Assembly: GCA_018417955.1 (NCBI GenBank)
Contig: JACTVC010000001.1
Span: forward strand, 5,027,071 to 5,091,070
Source of the DNA: Laccaria trichodermophora
Lineage: Eukaryota > Basidiomycota > Agaricomycetes > Agaricales > Hydnangiaceae
DNA: 64,000 bases
Direction: 5' to 3'
This document shows positions 44,568 to 57,404 of the stretch, one piece after another (position 1 is the first letter of the stretch; every line of letters starts with the position of its first letter). The position numbers and the translations under genes were made by a program. Below the pieces are notes generated by a model. That model was not told the origin of the DNA. It saw only the letters and a list, made by a program, of their open reading frames with translations, and made no database searches.

Positions 44568-46420
44568 TTAAAATGCTATGGGCCCTCGGACCTCCTCACC
44601 CACACCGTCCCAGGGAGAAAAAAATTCTTGTGACCACCCTGCGTATCTGATACTTACAACAGTAGATAGCCTGGTGTTGTTTGATTCAGGGTGAATGACA
44701 GCGCCAGCCAACTTGTACCGCTGATAAACTTTCATCCCGATCCCAATAAGCGAATCAAGCAATTCATCGAAGTTCTTTGGCTCACGGCGATCATGGAAAG
44801 TGACGTCTACTCGTTTCAGCACTCCACCCTTTTCAGAATCACCCCGCTTTTGAACCAAAGATAACAATTGGAACTCGGAAAAACTTGCGCAGCTGGTCCC
44901 GTTGCATTTAAGGTCTTCAAGCATAGGGCACAGATAATCGGGGTTTTCGGCGGAAGGAATGAGGCGATCAATGACTTCGGGATCGACGACAGATGAAGAA
45001 CTGGAGAAGCTCTTGACATAAAGGTGGATGAGGTGTGGCACGGACTCGAGGAAAGCAATAAGTTCATCCCTAGTCAATGAGGGGATATTTATAAACAATG
45101 TCTTCACAGAGTCACCATTACGCGAAAGGAAGGGTACCCACGAGGGCCGACTCGCCTGACTGCCATGGGACGCTTCCAGAGATTTAATCTCAAGATGACG
45201 GAGTCTAGGAAGATCGAGATGCTTCAAATGGCACTCGTCCGATCTGCCGCTGAGGTGGAGAAGAAGGTTCTCGAGCAGGGGAAGTGTCAGGGTGTATTCA
45301 GCTAGGGGCAGGTCGGGTTGTGGGACGACGTCAAATGCTGTGCTTCCCAGATTCAAGCCACAGCTCACAAGCAGTGGGCATCTTCTCAACACTTTGATAA
45401 TATCGCTATAACTGTGACCCTTTGAAATCCCTCTTTGGAATTTGACTGGCATGTCGATGTCCAAATTGAGATGAGTCAACTGCGACCAACGCACTGGCAA
45501 TGAGAGGAGGTCCTCTCGAAGATATGATAAGGAAAGCTTCCGCAACTTCCTAGCTGACAGAAGACCTGAGAATTCCGTCCAACGCCCACCGGAATCTGAT
45601 GCGAGCGGATCCCATGCGTTTTCCTCTGAAAGAGACACGCTGGCGATGATCAGAAACTCTAGCAGTGGCACATCATCCTCTGTGAGCTGTTGAAGATGAG
45701 TAAACAAGTCTTTCGTCGCCCTAAAATCGGCTCTTTTCCATCGGTGGCTGGAATGGAGTATCTGCGCTACTACAACCTCAAAGTTCTTCATGTTCAAGGG
45801 TTCCGAATCGTATGAATAGCGGACCGATGGAATGCAGACGGAGATGGAGATGGCCCGATGGGGCTCTCTCCCGAACGGCTGATCCATTCCCGTGCCCCCT
45901 CGCAGCGCCTCTCCATCCTGGCAATAAATGTGGGATCTGGCTGGGCAAGGACTTGCCCAATTTCAGAGATCTCCGTAGGTGTCGGTATGTGAAGGCTCGC
46001 CCAAAGCCGCGGGGTTGATAGTACGATAGACCTCCACGCGCTACAGACGCGACCCAGCAGAATCGGAGCTTCCCGAGGACTCATGACGGAATTTTGATAA
46101 TCAGGGAGACAATTAAAGAATATCTCCCCGAGAACGTCGATCGGGATTCGGCGAATAGGGGAGATTAACGCTCGATGAGCCTCGATCTCTTTATTCAGAG
46201 CACAACGCTCGCGCAATAGCGCGTCAAGAATTGATCCCACCCTGTCGATCTCAGCGTCAAGGCAAGATAAACGTTTGAGTGGATCGTTCAAAAACTCCTT
46301 GATTTGGGGGATTTCCGATTCCGTAGGGGTATAATTGGTGTGGAGTTTGGATGCATATGGTGAATCTAGTATTTGGTTGGTCGCTGTGCATGGCTGTTTT
46401 GGGTTGACAGAAGTTGGCAT
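44568..46420 (-). CDS. F-box/LRR-type protein with frameshift
   Basis: From ATG 46420: a coiled region (LDAEIDRVGSILDALLRERCALNKEIEAHR), then RRIPIDVLGEIFFNCLP, the F-box-like start typical of Agaricomycete families, followed by APILLGRVCSAWRSIVLSTPRLWASLHI. At about 45855 the frame breaks: SGESPI continues in another frame as AISISVCIPSVRYSYDSEP and runs on through a Leu-rich domain to 44568. The whole is one nucleotide short of a multiple of three, and a GGG run on the coding strand (45854-45856) is the likely site. No intron explains it. The Leu-rich part resembles substrate-binding regions of SCF adaptors. Confidence 0.75.
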
Positions 46421-46705
46421 GATGTTTCGACTCGTTGCGACCGAGTTTGAGTCAATGGAGCGATAGTATGTCGCTTCACTATTTTGATTCTTGAAGTGCT
46501 TTCCGTGGCTGTTTTCGAGGCTTGGGTGTGATTGTGACGATGGTGGCACAAAAGAGGAAATAAACTTTTTTCTAAAAAAATAAAAAGATTACATATGTAT
46601 ACATAATGTAGCATCCCAGTTGTTGGAGCACTGGCATTGTACAAAAAAAATAACAAAGAAGGGGACGGGGAGTCAAACGCTATGTAAATACATTCAAGTA
46701 TTGAT

Positions 46706-48244
46706 TTAGAAGCCCCGCCATGCGATTTGTACATCATTGCGAGAGCGAGAAATGTGGATAACATCGTCGTCCCCTCTCAAAGCCACCACAGAGGTTCCTA
46801 GAGCGACGCTCTTCAAAGCAGGACTACCGCGAATCACAGAAGTGACAAACTCCTCCATCTTTGGAACCTCACTGAGCGCTGGCAAATCGTCCTGAAAAAC
46901 AACTTGCTCGAGCCCAGGAAACAAAGCAAGCCAGCGCAGGAATATATCTCTGGGGTTCTCTTTGAAAATATCGCACGGATTGAATTTCAACCCCAGGCGC
47001 TTGAGGTTGTGAAGGGACGCGAGGAGAGAAGCTTCACCTCTGTCGATGTGTTTTTGAAACCACACTTTCAAACCATCTCGAGAAAAGAAGCTGAGAATGA
47101 TTGTCCGGTCATGGGGATCGGAAGCGAGTGATTTGAGAGCCCCGTCAACCTGAAAGGCCGTGTAAGGGACATAATATCCTCGATGCAGCTGTTCAGAGGT
47201 GACTTCCACCGACTTGAGTTGTGGATATGAGTTCTTGGGCCCACTCATAAGCCACACAACGCAAGTCGCATGTGCTGTAAGCTTCGATAAAAGAGGAAGG
47301 ATCGTCGCATTGAGGGGGGGAGGGGGTGGGACGAAATCGCGAGAAAGGGTCAGACAAGTGATTGTTGGATGACGTGAAAGAAATTTGAGTAGGTTTGCAG
47401 AATATGAGCGTTCTCCCGGGTTGTCCGTAAAACGGAGTTGCAGCGTCTCGAGGTTGTCAAATTTCAGTGCTACAATTCCGCACCAGATGTGCCAGGAGAT
47501 ACCTGCAAACACCAATGAAAGCGTAGTGATTGAATTGGATCGAGCCTGTAGAGTAGCGGTGGTCCAGAAAACAAATGGAGAAGTAAAGAGAATGGCTGAG
47601 TGGAAAGAAATCTTGTGTGTATTGTCAACATTCGCCGGTGGTCGGTATGGAGTGAGCATTCTCGCGTTCTAATTGACGTTAGAGGTGTTCAGGCCAATGA
47701 GTAGGAATCTTACGTTGATCGGTGCATAAAATCCAGGAAGACTGTTCCCTCCCATCACTTCCAGAGCCTCGCATGGTTGTTCCATAATCGTGTCCAATAG
47801 ACTAGTAAATTCTTTTTCCCACCCATGAATGTCAATATTTCCCTGGGTGAAAGTGTCTTCAAAACGCAATGTAACGCGCTTGGTAGGAGAGACACGGGAT
47901 ATCAGGCGTCGCAAGCTGACAGAGTCCGAAAAAAGCCGAGATAAATCCTCGCTGAAGCAAAAGTCGATGACGGATAGGTTTTGAACGAACAAAGCGACCC
48001 TCGCAGCTTGAATCGCCTCCCTGGGAGGATTCGAGCACGAAAAAACTCCTTCCCCAAGACTCCCTAGACCATTGCGTTCAAAAAAGATCTGTAGGGCAAA
48101 AAAGTGGAGTCTTCTGCAGGTGATGCTCAGTTGGCAAGTTGAGAGGTTGTCAAGGTCGTCGACTATTAATTGGAGAATCTCGTCGGGCAATGTGGAGATC
48201 GTGGATATGCCTGTGGTGGGCGATGATGTTGGATTCAGATTCAT
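46706..48244 (-). CDS. F-box-type protein
   Basis: Two exons (48244-47714, 47668-46706) give 497 residues. The start at the first in-frame ATG is followed by STLPDEILQLIVDDLDNLSTCQLSITCRRLHFFALQIFF, a clear F-box. The rest is a Leu-rich domain (LETLQLRF, ITCLTLSRDF, LKRLGLKFN, LKSVALGTSVVAL) without regular LRRs. Expected role: substrate adaptor of an SCF ubiquitin ligase. It lies in tandem with the previous gene, 286 bp away, but similarity between the two is low. Confidence 0.8.
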
Positions 48245-49331
48245 AGTGGACACGCGCCTCTCGCTGAAATGAAGGTGGAACTATAAGGTGTTTCCACACG
48301 GTAAGCTGAGCACTCGATATCGATGTCGGTTGTTGGGCAAATTGTGATTGTGACAGGTGAGAACCGTGGGATTGTGACCCTTGATTGCATATGCATGCTC
48401 GTCGATCAAATTTGCAAACCCGCCCAAACGCTTTGGCGCACACGCGGCGCGCCGAAGGCCCTTGGTAGGCCCATATATCTTTGGAATTCTCCTGATAAGA
48501 ATAATACCTCCCTCAGCAGCGAGAATGTCTATTAATATTATTGATACTGCGCCTCGCCTTCCTCCATGATTGCCGGTATGCGTTGGTCCAGCGGAGAGCA
48601 GCACATTTACTCCATCCAGCATTATATGAGATGCTTCTGGGTTTTGGTAATTAGGTGAGTTCCGTGATCAGTTAGTATTTAGTAACTTTGGCGATTCATT
48701 TTCAGTATCTGCGAGGTTTAATCACTCCGGCACCTGCGACAATTACAAGAGAGATTATTATCTGATTTGTACGTACGTGTGTACTTCCGATTTTAGGAGC
48801 ATCAATTATATATCGACGACAGGGAGCTTAGTCGATCGACACGAGTACTATTCACGAGGTCCTCGGCGGACTTCCGATACGACCACTTCGCAGCATTTCG
48901 CCAGCCAAGAACGACCACACTCACTACGTGTGCGTAATGTGTAAACGCCTTATGTCTGGGCGCTGGAATCTGTGCACCTGCGGACAGCCCGTCACAGCCC
49001 CAGTCGACAAGTTTGAGTGGAGCGTTTCCAAGATAAACCATCAGTTTCGGACGGATATGACCGGGTGGGCTTATCGGCCAACAGATCGGCGAATTCAAAA
49101 TTGTCATGTAATTTTAGCGCCTCGAGGCAGTGCGGGCGAAGATATAAAGGCCATCAGCTCCACTTTCGATTCTGCAGAGTGCCTGGTGCATCCTCCTCAT
49201 CCTCACAACTCACAAACAGTAAGCGCACTGGGTTCAATTGAATGTTCTGGTACTTACTCCTTGTTGTAGACAACTAGGGCCGGACCCTTTCTCATTCATT
49301 CCACTCAACTTATTACGATCTACGATAAATC
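48245..49331. other. Intergenic stretch
   Basis: No supportable gene. A TATA-like ATATAAA lies at about 49142, upstream of the secreted basic protein gene. Confidence 0.35.
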
Positions 49332-50426
49332 ATGCGTTCCTCAACCAGCTTTGCTTTGATTGCTCTCGCCCTCGGCGCCACAGCTATGGCCCTTCCCATG
49401 GCAAGTTCTTCTCCTTCATGCCCATTAGTCACACTGTCTTAACCATCGTTGCAGGATTCATACACCGACCTTGCTGAGCGTGACGAGTCTTTCGATCTCG
49501 AGACCCGCATGTTTGAGACCGAAGACCTTGACGCGCGTGACTTCGACTGGGAAGATGAGCTCGTTGCTCGCCAAGAGAGCACGACCCCAACGGAGACGAC
49601 CCCCACCCCAGAGAGTCCCGGCGCTGGTGCTCCTGGAACTTCTCTCGCCACCGGTGGCCGCAAGGTATGCTTTTACAGAGATTATCTTTGGAAGGTTATT
49701 CATTGTCCAAAAGCACCGTCATCACAAAGGGAAGGGCTTCCGCCATGGTCACGGAGGACGCCGCAACCGCAAGGGGGGAAGGAGGTACCGCAAGCACGGC
49801 AAGGGCCGCGTACGTCTTTTCAAATAAATAATATTTCTGGTTCATATTACTGATGTTTGAATATTTAGCACGGCCGCAAGGGTGCCAAGAAAGCAGCTCT
49901 GATTCCCCAAGAGAACTCTGCTCCTCCCACCACCGTCTCAACTGAAGCCTCTCCTGCTCTGGCCGCCCGAGAGCCCGAACCTTTCTCTCTCTTTGGACTC
50001 GGAAAGAAGAAGGTACGTTGTGATTGATCCCTCACAAAGAAATATGAGTCATTGATGAATCCCGCTACCAGCACGCCAAAGTTGAGGAGACCACGCCCTC
50101 CAGCTTGAAGGCCAACTCCACAAGTGACCCGGAACCCGCTACCCCATCCGCGTTGGCGTCGGGAACCCCCAAGAAGAACCACGTACGTATTTGGTGTCAC
50201 ACGAGATCTAATAATCATCCGATTTTTTTTATGATTAGCGCAAGCACAGGCACAGGAAGAACGGAAGGCACGGGAAGCACGGAAAGAATGCGCGCAAGCA
50301 CTACAAACTCCACAAGCACAAGTTGGAGGAGCCCGCTGCCGCCAATGCTACCACTGTGAGTAGGATTGCTTACTTTTCAAAATGCATCTGCTAATCATCG
50401 GGTTCTCATTGTAGTCCGCTGTGTAA
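49332..50426 (+). CDS. Secreted His/Lys/Arg-rich protein
   Basis: Seven exons (49332-49400, 49455-49664, 49714-49809, 49869-50012, 50072-50182, 50239-50355, 50415-50426) give 252 residues. A signal peptide (MRSSTSFALIALALGATAMA) is followed by an acidic pro-region (DLAERDESFDLETRMFETED) and a Thr/Pro stalk. Blocks of His/Lys/Arg follow (HRHHKGKGFRHGHGGRRNRK; a second near the C-terminus, RKHRHRKNGRHGKHGKNARK), separated by an acidic linker. Intron 1 has a GC donor (GCAAGT). Several exon ends begin with CAC or CGC inside basic blocks. An acidic pro-part with basic blocks could be processed into cationic or metal-binding peptides; no known family. Confidence 0.75.
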
Positions 50427-50770
50427 TTGGTTGATTCCTTGTTGTAGTAATCGTGTTTGAATGATGATTGCATTGTGATGAGTATTGGACGTCGTATATG
50501 AGCGCTATCCACCTGGGTAACTGTTGGGCTGTTCAAATTCGTTCCTTTCTCAATACTTATCCGAGTCGTTATGAAAACGGCTGTAAGATTTTATTATCAT
50601 TTGGCGGCGGGGCACGTCCTTGCAATTGTATTCACCTTGTGCTATAATTATATCCCAGCGCTCGTTCCCCATTTCTTATCTCCAATAATCAGTATCGAGC
50701 GCTTCTAACACCTTCCTCAACACAGCATCATTGGCTTCCCATTGACGCTGTTGGCGTACTGGCCGTTAAG
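50427..50770. other. Intergenic / promoter
   Basis: 344-bp spacer; no gene seen. Confidence 0.35.
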
Positions 50771-51498
50771 ATGACGGCGGTCTGGAATTTCTGGGCACTG
50801 TTGCTGATCCTCCAGGCTGAACTTGGTAAGAAAATCCTCGTGAAACTACAAACTTGAGGGCCAATTTGACGCCATTCGACATAGCACATTCTCAAATCAC
50901 AATCTACGGCATTTCAGCCCTAGAAACGCCAACGACAACCTCAAGTGTTTATACGCCTATCGTCTCCGCAACTACCAATTTCTACATCGGAGGCGTGAAC
51001 ACAGAAGGCGCAACAACAGTAGTCGAAGAGATCATTTACAGCCTCGTCGTAGTCACCAATCCAACCTCCACCTCGACGGTCATCTCAAAACTCGACACTG
51101 GATATGGTAAGTTCTAATTTTCCTTTTTTTGAACGTACTAAGTTATGGTGATCTTCGCAGTAACAATCGTCGCTGGTCCATCCGGCATACAACAAACGGT
51201 GTCTGGACTAGATGGGTATGTGAAGGAGAATTGCACTTTCGGTTCGGACGAATTGGGGACCTGTGTAATCGTCTACAACACGGCTTCACCGTCCCAGACC
51301 GCTAAGCCATCCACAACGACTGTTAGTGGGACGGTCGTGCCCATTTTCACGATTACTTCAACTCATCCCCTGCCAACATCAAGAGCTACAAGCGGGGCCA
51401 GTACCCTCCCCCGAGCCCCCATCTTACACGTGCTCATAAGCCTTTGCGCAACGGCATGTATCATCTTTTCGACTTCGCTTTATGTATCAATGGTTTAG
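50771..51498 (+). CDS. Small secreted GPI-type protein 2
   Basis: Three exons (50771-50825, 50885-51106, 51161-51498) give 204 residues. Signal peptide MTAVWNFWALLLILQAELA; mature start SQITIYGISALETP; Thr/Val-rich region (NTEGATTVVEEIIYSLVVVTN); Cys pair NCTFGSDELGTC; Ser/Thr stalk; hydrophobic C-terminus (VLISLCATACIIFSTSLYV) fitting a GPI signal. Intron positions match GPI-type proteins 3 and 4. Confidence 0.8.
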
Positions 51499-51794
51499 TG
51501 ATATGGACGATATATGTCGATAAACCTACGGTAGCAATCTAGTTTGGACATAGTAATTGAAGACACTGGCTGGCAAGCCCCACACATGTAATATATACTC
51601 ATTCTGTCCGTCATAAAATGTAAATCCAAAGGAAACATACTGGTAATACAATACATCACACCAATATCTAACATGCAACATATTTGCCCGCATCGCCTCA
51701 AAGGGGTCAGCCTGGCGCCCACTCCATCAATAAGCAGCAGCTGGTATCACAGAAACGCATCCATTCCCACAGCTACCAACGCCCACCGTCGTAG

Positions 51795-54369
51795 CTACGA
51801 CTGATACCCACTCCGCCTTCGTTCCTCATACAGCTCCATCCTGCCCATAACCTCCTCAGACCCCGTGCTACGACTCAAAGATCCATCCCGCACCCTCCCC
51901 CGTCCAGGAGAATAAGGGCTGCTTGGACTCGGACTTCTTCTGGAGTGTACCGAATCTACATCATGCGCTCTTCCCAGCCCCAATCCTCGCCCAGCAATAG
52001 CGATAGTCCCACCTCTGGAAGACGTAGGTTCATGGACTGTGTTTGCCCGTCTGTGTTGCTGCTGCTGCTGTTCGCTAGCATCGTCTTGTACCCTCTTCCT
52101 GTCCTTCCTTCTCGAGCTTCCGCTGATTCCCTCGAGACTCTTCATAAACGTCTCATTCATCTTCTTCAACCTCTCGTCGACCTCTCCTTGGCTCGTCAAC
52201 ATGGGCCCACGTCCAGGAGACACAGACGTCAAGGCAGCGACGGACGTGGGTGATGCAGATCTCTGAGGAGAAGTCGAACCCCTTCTTTCTGGTGTGAAAC
52301 CGCTCGTTGAGGGCGAATTCGGGTCATTGGAATGGCCCGACCATGCTCTTGCTGTCGAGCTCCCAGTCGAGCTTCCCTTCCTCATTGGAACTTCTCGTGG
52401 CCGTTCCCGTTCTTTGCCTTTCGCATCCGCAGCACCACCCTGTGTTTGCGTATCTGGGGCAGGTCGCGACTCCTTATCCTTCTCCCGTTCCTTATCTCGC
52501 CCGCTAAGAGGTTTCCGCGAGTCAATGTCTTGCACGAACGTCGAAATATCATCATCATCCGTTGTATTGCTCAAAAACGACGTTACACTCTGGGAAGGAA
52601 ATAACGTCAGCACGAAAAGAAACCCAATACAATAATACACTCACACCAACCGCACTGTGCGTTCTCTCCCTCTGCATCAACTCCACAGCACCAGCCGGCG
52701 TACTCCTCCCACTCCCACTTCCATTCCCATCTGCGCCCCCAGTACTCACACTCCCTACACTCCCAACATATCGGTGTCCAAAACTGCTAGAGTACCTCTT
52801 CCTCGGAGGGATGATACGATCCTCACCGGCACCTTCCCCAGACCCCGTCATGCTCCTCGTCCGATCTCGATCACCAACACTCCCACTCCTACTCGTACTC
52901 CGCTTATCGCCTAAACTCGACGGAGACGGCCTATTCGTTCCAAACGCAAACGCGCCTCCGATTGGGGAGGGAGGAAGACGAGGAGCAGGAGATGACGTTT
53001 GTCGCGTGTGACCAGACGATGAGAGCGGAGATCCTCCACCAGCGACGCCTTGCCTGATGGAAAGAGATGGCGAGGAGCCTGATGCGGAAGAGATGGTGTT
53101 TGACTTGAATGGGTGCACAGGATTGATGTTTGGCCTTCTGATGGGGAGAGGCCCTGAGGATGGGGAAGATGATAAGGATGATGCTGAGGGGTTGGGGTAG
53201 GGTATGGATGGGAGGTCGGAGGATGAGGAAGAGTTGAGGCTCTCCCTCCGTAACCGGGTGACCGCGAGCCCGGACGGCGGTGGGAGTGCTTGGGGTTGGC
53301 TTGACGTGGACAAGCTGGTCCGCATGGGTATTGCGGTGTTCCGCGGCAAACTGGTGCTAGACCCGAGAGCAGGGAGGATGAACCTGTCTATTCCTCCGCC
53401 TGCAATTGGCTTGGGGGGTGAGCGTGAGGGGATGCCACTGCTGGTGGGGAGGGAGCCCGTGATAGAGTCGCGTTGATGGTTCTTGGTGAGTGTTGGGACA
53501 AAGCCAAGGTCGAGGGAGATGAAACGTGAGGAGAGGAGAGACTCGAGCTCGTCGAGCTGAAAGTTGGGTGTTTCAAGGTAGACGGTGGACAGTGTGAGTG
53601 AGCCAAGAGGGTGGGGCACTGCGGCGAAGGTGTAGGATTGAGTTGGGAGTGCAGATGGCAGGCGACGCGTATCTGTATGACGTTTAATTTGACAGTTTCT
53701 GCGCAGAAGCACGAACTTACTGAATGACATGATCTGAGTATCGTCGTACTCGGATTCTGAGCTAGCCCGGACACGCAGCTGGATGCCCAGGTGACCGTTC
53801 CTAACAATGCCACCTGTGCGTCTCTTTAGGCGCTTATACAGCTTCCAGGCGGGCAAGACCCTCAGCAAGCTGAAGAGACTGCGGAAGAGGGGTATACCGT
53901 GCTTGTATATGGTGGGCAAAGCGACGTCGGCGCTATCATCGTCACCCTCTGGATGGGCGGTAAACGCCAATGACCATGATTCTAAAAGTATGAACCGTGG
54001 AGTGGGCTCAATCCGAATACGAGAAGAGTCGGGTGAGATATAGACTAGAACTTTGTTGTTGGTGAACTCGGGTATCGACAGTAGGACCTGTATTTCGAGT
54101 GGTGGGGGACCTGGGGGTGTTGAAAGAGATATATTACGGTAGGGCTCTCGTGCCTCCTTTGTAAAGAGATCCGAGTCCGGTGTTTCAAGGTTGAACTAGG
54201 CGGGTCTTGAACACAGCACACTGCAGCACGACACAAACGCACGCACCCATTTATCAACCTTTGGCTGAGTTCTGGGCTCAGAAGTCGCCCTGGCATCATT
54301 CAAAACGTAGAAAAGCTTCGTATAAAAGTGAAATGCAATCTGATCGGCCTTGTGGGTGTCATGGGACAT
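51795..54369 (-). CDS. ATG13: Autophagy-related protein 13
   Basis: Four exons (54369-54247, 54195-53721, 53672-52645, 52589-51795) give 806 residues. The N-terminal HORMA-like ATG13 domain is clear: KADQIAFHFYTKLFYVLNDAR...EPRTQPKVDKW, LLSIPEFTNNKVLVYISPDSSRIRIEPTPRFILLESW, YKHGIPLFRSLFSLLRVLPAWKLYKRL, then DELESLLSSRFISLDLGFVPTL. The long Ser/Pro/Arg-rich disordered part that follows carries phosphorylation-type sites, as in other fungi, and should bind Atg1 and Atg17. It acts in the Atg1 kinase complex that starts autophagy under TORC1 control. A short Q5 run lies in the tail. Confidence 0.95.
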
Positions 54370-54928
54370 TTCGTGGTGCTTCTAGATGATTTCGGGCAGT
54401 TCGAGGTAAGAATTGGGTAAAGTTCAAGTGTCTGGCAACATTTGAAGCAGTTTGAACTGTCAATGCGGGTAGGGGGAGGGGCAGCAGAGGCTGAGGAAGG
54501 AGTCACTGGGGGGGTGCTGGTGACGTGCAGGTGTTCATGTACAGCCACTAGGGTTATGGTTACAGCACAATACAAAACGCCGTCTAAATGACCCTGAACA
54601 GTAACGATTTGGATTGGGACCTCGCAAGAGCCCCTTCTACAGTAGAAGGTGTCGATTTCAAGTCTATATATTACCAATAGTAGCAGCATACCCCCGCAAA
54701 CCTTAAGTACTTGGAGTACCGGAGTACTCTGGGCAATATTGAGAAAGGGTCCAATGCCAGCAGCCGCAACCACGTCTAACCACGTCAGGTGGAGTCATGG
54801 ACCATTGTGCAAATCGATCGTTGGAGAGGAAAGTTACGGAGCCGAAACCGAACAACCACGGAGGGGTAAGAAAGCAAACGTGAGGGGCATTGTAGCGACC
54901 GGCAAGGCGGGAGGAAGAAAGGTTCGAG

Positions 54929-55643
54929 TTAAATCACCAACCCCATCCCAACAGCAGAAACCAGCAGAAAAATGAAACTAGTAGCAGCGGACCACTCTCC
55001 ACGCCTACTCGCACCGCTTCTTGGAGGCGCAAAGGTCCCAGTAAGGGTTGCAACCGGGACCAGCCTCCCCGTATAGCTGGACGTCCATGCCGTAGTGAAC
55101 GTCGTGGTGGTCTGGTTGACGATATCCTTGTTAACTTCCACGCAAGCAGCCGTCTTGTTTCCGACGAAATGGTGCAGTTCGACTCGTACCCGTTGAACTG
55201 AGGGTTGTTTCCATTGGAGCCGTCCGCGTAGCTGACGAAGATATATGATGCAGCTTCAACGAATGTTTCTGGACAAGATGTACAGTGTTGGTCGTTTAGA
55301 GAGAGCGGCGAAGGGAAATTTCTTACCTGTAGCAGTTCTGACGTCGGTGAGGGTTGTAGTTACTGGAGGGGTGCTGTACACAACTTCAACGCTGCTGTAG
55401 AGAATTTGTTGAGCATACGTGGTCGCCCCGTCTTTTCCGATCCCAATGGGAACGATAGTCGGGGTGCCCAGTAAGGCGGTATAGTTGGTTGAGGCCGTTT
55501 CAACCGTGTACAGTGTACATCCGCTCTGGCTGTCATGATCAGAGGGGAATGTTAGACTACAATGATAAAACTGGGTAGCAGAACACACCAAGGAGAAGAA
55601 AGAAGCAGATGATTGTTGAGACGACGTTTTCTAAGGACTTCAT
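54929..55643 (-). CDS. Small secreted GPI-type protein 3, frameshifted
   Basis: Exons about 55643-55586, 55529-55327, 55268-54929. Signal peptide MKSLENVVSTIICFFL; mature CTLYTVETASTNYTALLG; conserved GKDGATTYAQQILYSSVEVVY; FVEAASYIFVSY; NCTISSE. Then the frame must shift by one to reach KTAACVEVNKDIVNQTTTT and the Ser/Arg stalk and hydrophobic C-terminus (TSFIFLLVSAVGMGLVI). The total is one nucleotide short; an AAA run (55158-55160) is the likely site. With one more A the Cys pair spacing equals that of GPI-type protein 4. Closest relative: protein 4 at 61.9 kb. Confidence 0.7.
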
Positions 55644-57404
55644 AATGATTCGTGGGCCAGCGATATCGGGGTTTGAAGGGGGTATTTATGCAAAAAGCCC
55701 ATAATGCCCATCAGTAGCTTCGGAACGCTCCACGTGAGCGAAGGTGTGCAGTGTCTGACTTGAGTTGCAGCCGCGACTCACGAGATGCTTCTAAGAGTAA
55801 TTACGTCTTGATGCATTGATGACTTCTCTAACAAAATACCCGTCAACGTCGGGGATGATAATGGCCAGGTTGGAGGTGTCGTGATAGCGACATTTCGAAA
55901 CCATTACCCAGCGCACAGCGCGAACTATGAATCCAGCGAACAGGGCGAACTATGAACGATAGACCTTTGGCACACAACGACAAGGACTCCAATGAATATC
56001 AACAAGTAGAAAAGGAAGATTACGGGCTTACTACAACTGGAGACGCGGAAAAGTCTCTTTAAAGCGGATGCATGTTTGACTGAATTGATATCATGAACTT
56101 GTGAAGGTGCTTCATGCAGAGATGGTGCAGCCATTACCAACTTGGCAGCGGCTCAATCCGACGTTGAGTCGGAGTTTCAACTTACTTTCAGTTCAATATC
56201 ATCGATCAATGCCAAATCAATGCACACCCTTTGCTTCAACTCCTTACAACTGAATCAACCTTAGCAAAAATTATATCAATGTGATTGATATTTCCTTTTC
56301 TTTATATGAAACTCCAACAACCTCCTTCCTGCAGGCTCCAGGTTGGCTCCAGGTAACCGTGCCATTCGCCTTGCATTTAATCACATGTACTGTTAGTCAA
56401 CACGTTACCAAAGGTTACCAACTTACCACCTGCCTTTACTTATAATTAGGTGAATTCGATTCTGCAATGTGATTGCGTTCAAAAATTTGCCGAAGAGATT
56501 TTAAATCTACTTATATTTTGAACCAACCGCCGTCATATTATTATCAGTGAAGCCTGCGATCCTCCAAGTCCCTCAGACGTTCTTTTGCTGGTACAAGTAT
56601 CATTTTACAAGCTTTTGTTCATTCTTATCTTGCCTGAAGCCCGGCCGACTTCGTTGAGAGAACTTACTAATTAGATTTTTATCACTTCTAGGGCCCTTTC
56701 AGTTGCCGTATGTTAGTTGTCTTTGGGCAACCCATCCATTTAAAACTCACGTCTGAGTCAACGTCGATGGTTCCATTTCACTTGCGTATGTATATATTGC
56801 TTATTTATTGCCCTACGGAAACGGCGCCGTTGACAACATTTTTTATGACACAGTGGTTCATATTTTTGGTACTGACGTCAAGAAATTTTATTCATAACTG
56901 AGTACTGACCGTATGTGTTTATTTTAGATCCGCGGGTGACAACAGCTGCGTTCGCATCAAAGATCTGGAGGAAGATTATTATGTCGATTGGAATCTAGAA
57001 AGATTTGCAGAGTGGCTGTGTCGAACTTTGGTCGACTTGACAAATCACGTCAGTCAAACTTTTGCCTTTCCCTCGACTCCCTCGACCTCCGCTGCAAGGT
57101 TATTCGTGAATGAAAAGCTTTGAATAGTTCCTATAAACGTCTAGAATGTGAGTGTTTCACCCCTACTACTTAAATTTTGCGCAGCTCTAATTTGACTGAA
57201 CAATGATTACGCGCATGGGCATGCTCTCATGCTCCGTGTGGTCGGTCACCGGTCGATCAATTTATAATCTCAAAAATCGTTGGAGATTTGAAGAAAGGTG
57301 ACTGTCTTCTTCGGAAGACGGGTAAAGTAACAAGCCGAGGATCTTGAGGATACATAAACTTACACCGTTTCAACCATTTCCATCGTCGCCCGTTTACCAA
57401 TCCA
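55644..57404. other. Long intergenic stretch with possible small exons
   Basis: A minus-strand frame at 55925-56134 (69 codons) has one clear TM helix (VIFLFYLLIFIGVLVVV) but no other support. On the plus strand, about 56930-57123 after a TTTTAG acceptor, a frame reads ...NSCVRIKDLEEDYYVDWNLE... with protein-like composition and a TGA at 57123. Its upstream exons could not be joined. The rest is AT-rich without a gene. Confidence 0.3.

Noticed and set aside
52307..52635. Plus-strand frames over the ATG13 gene
   Set aside because: Antisense shadows of a well-supported coding exon.
54300..54773. 157-codon minus-strand frame upstream of ATG13
   Set aside because: It overlaps the ATG13 first exon and leader in another frame, with no domain or splice support.
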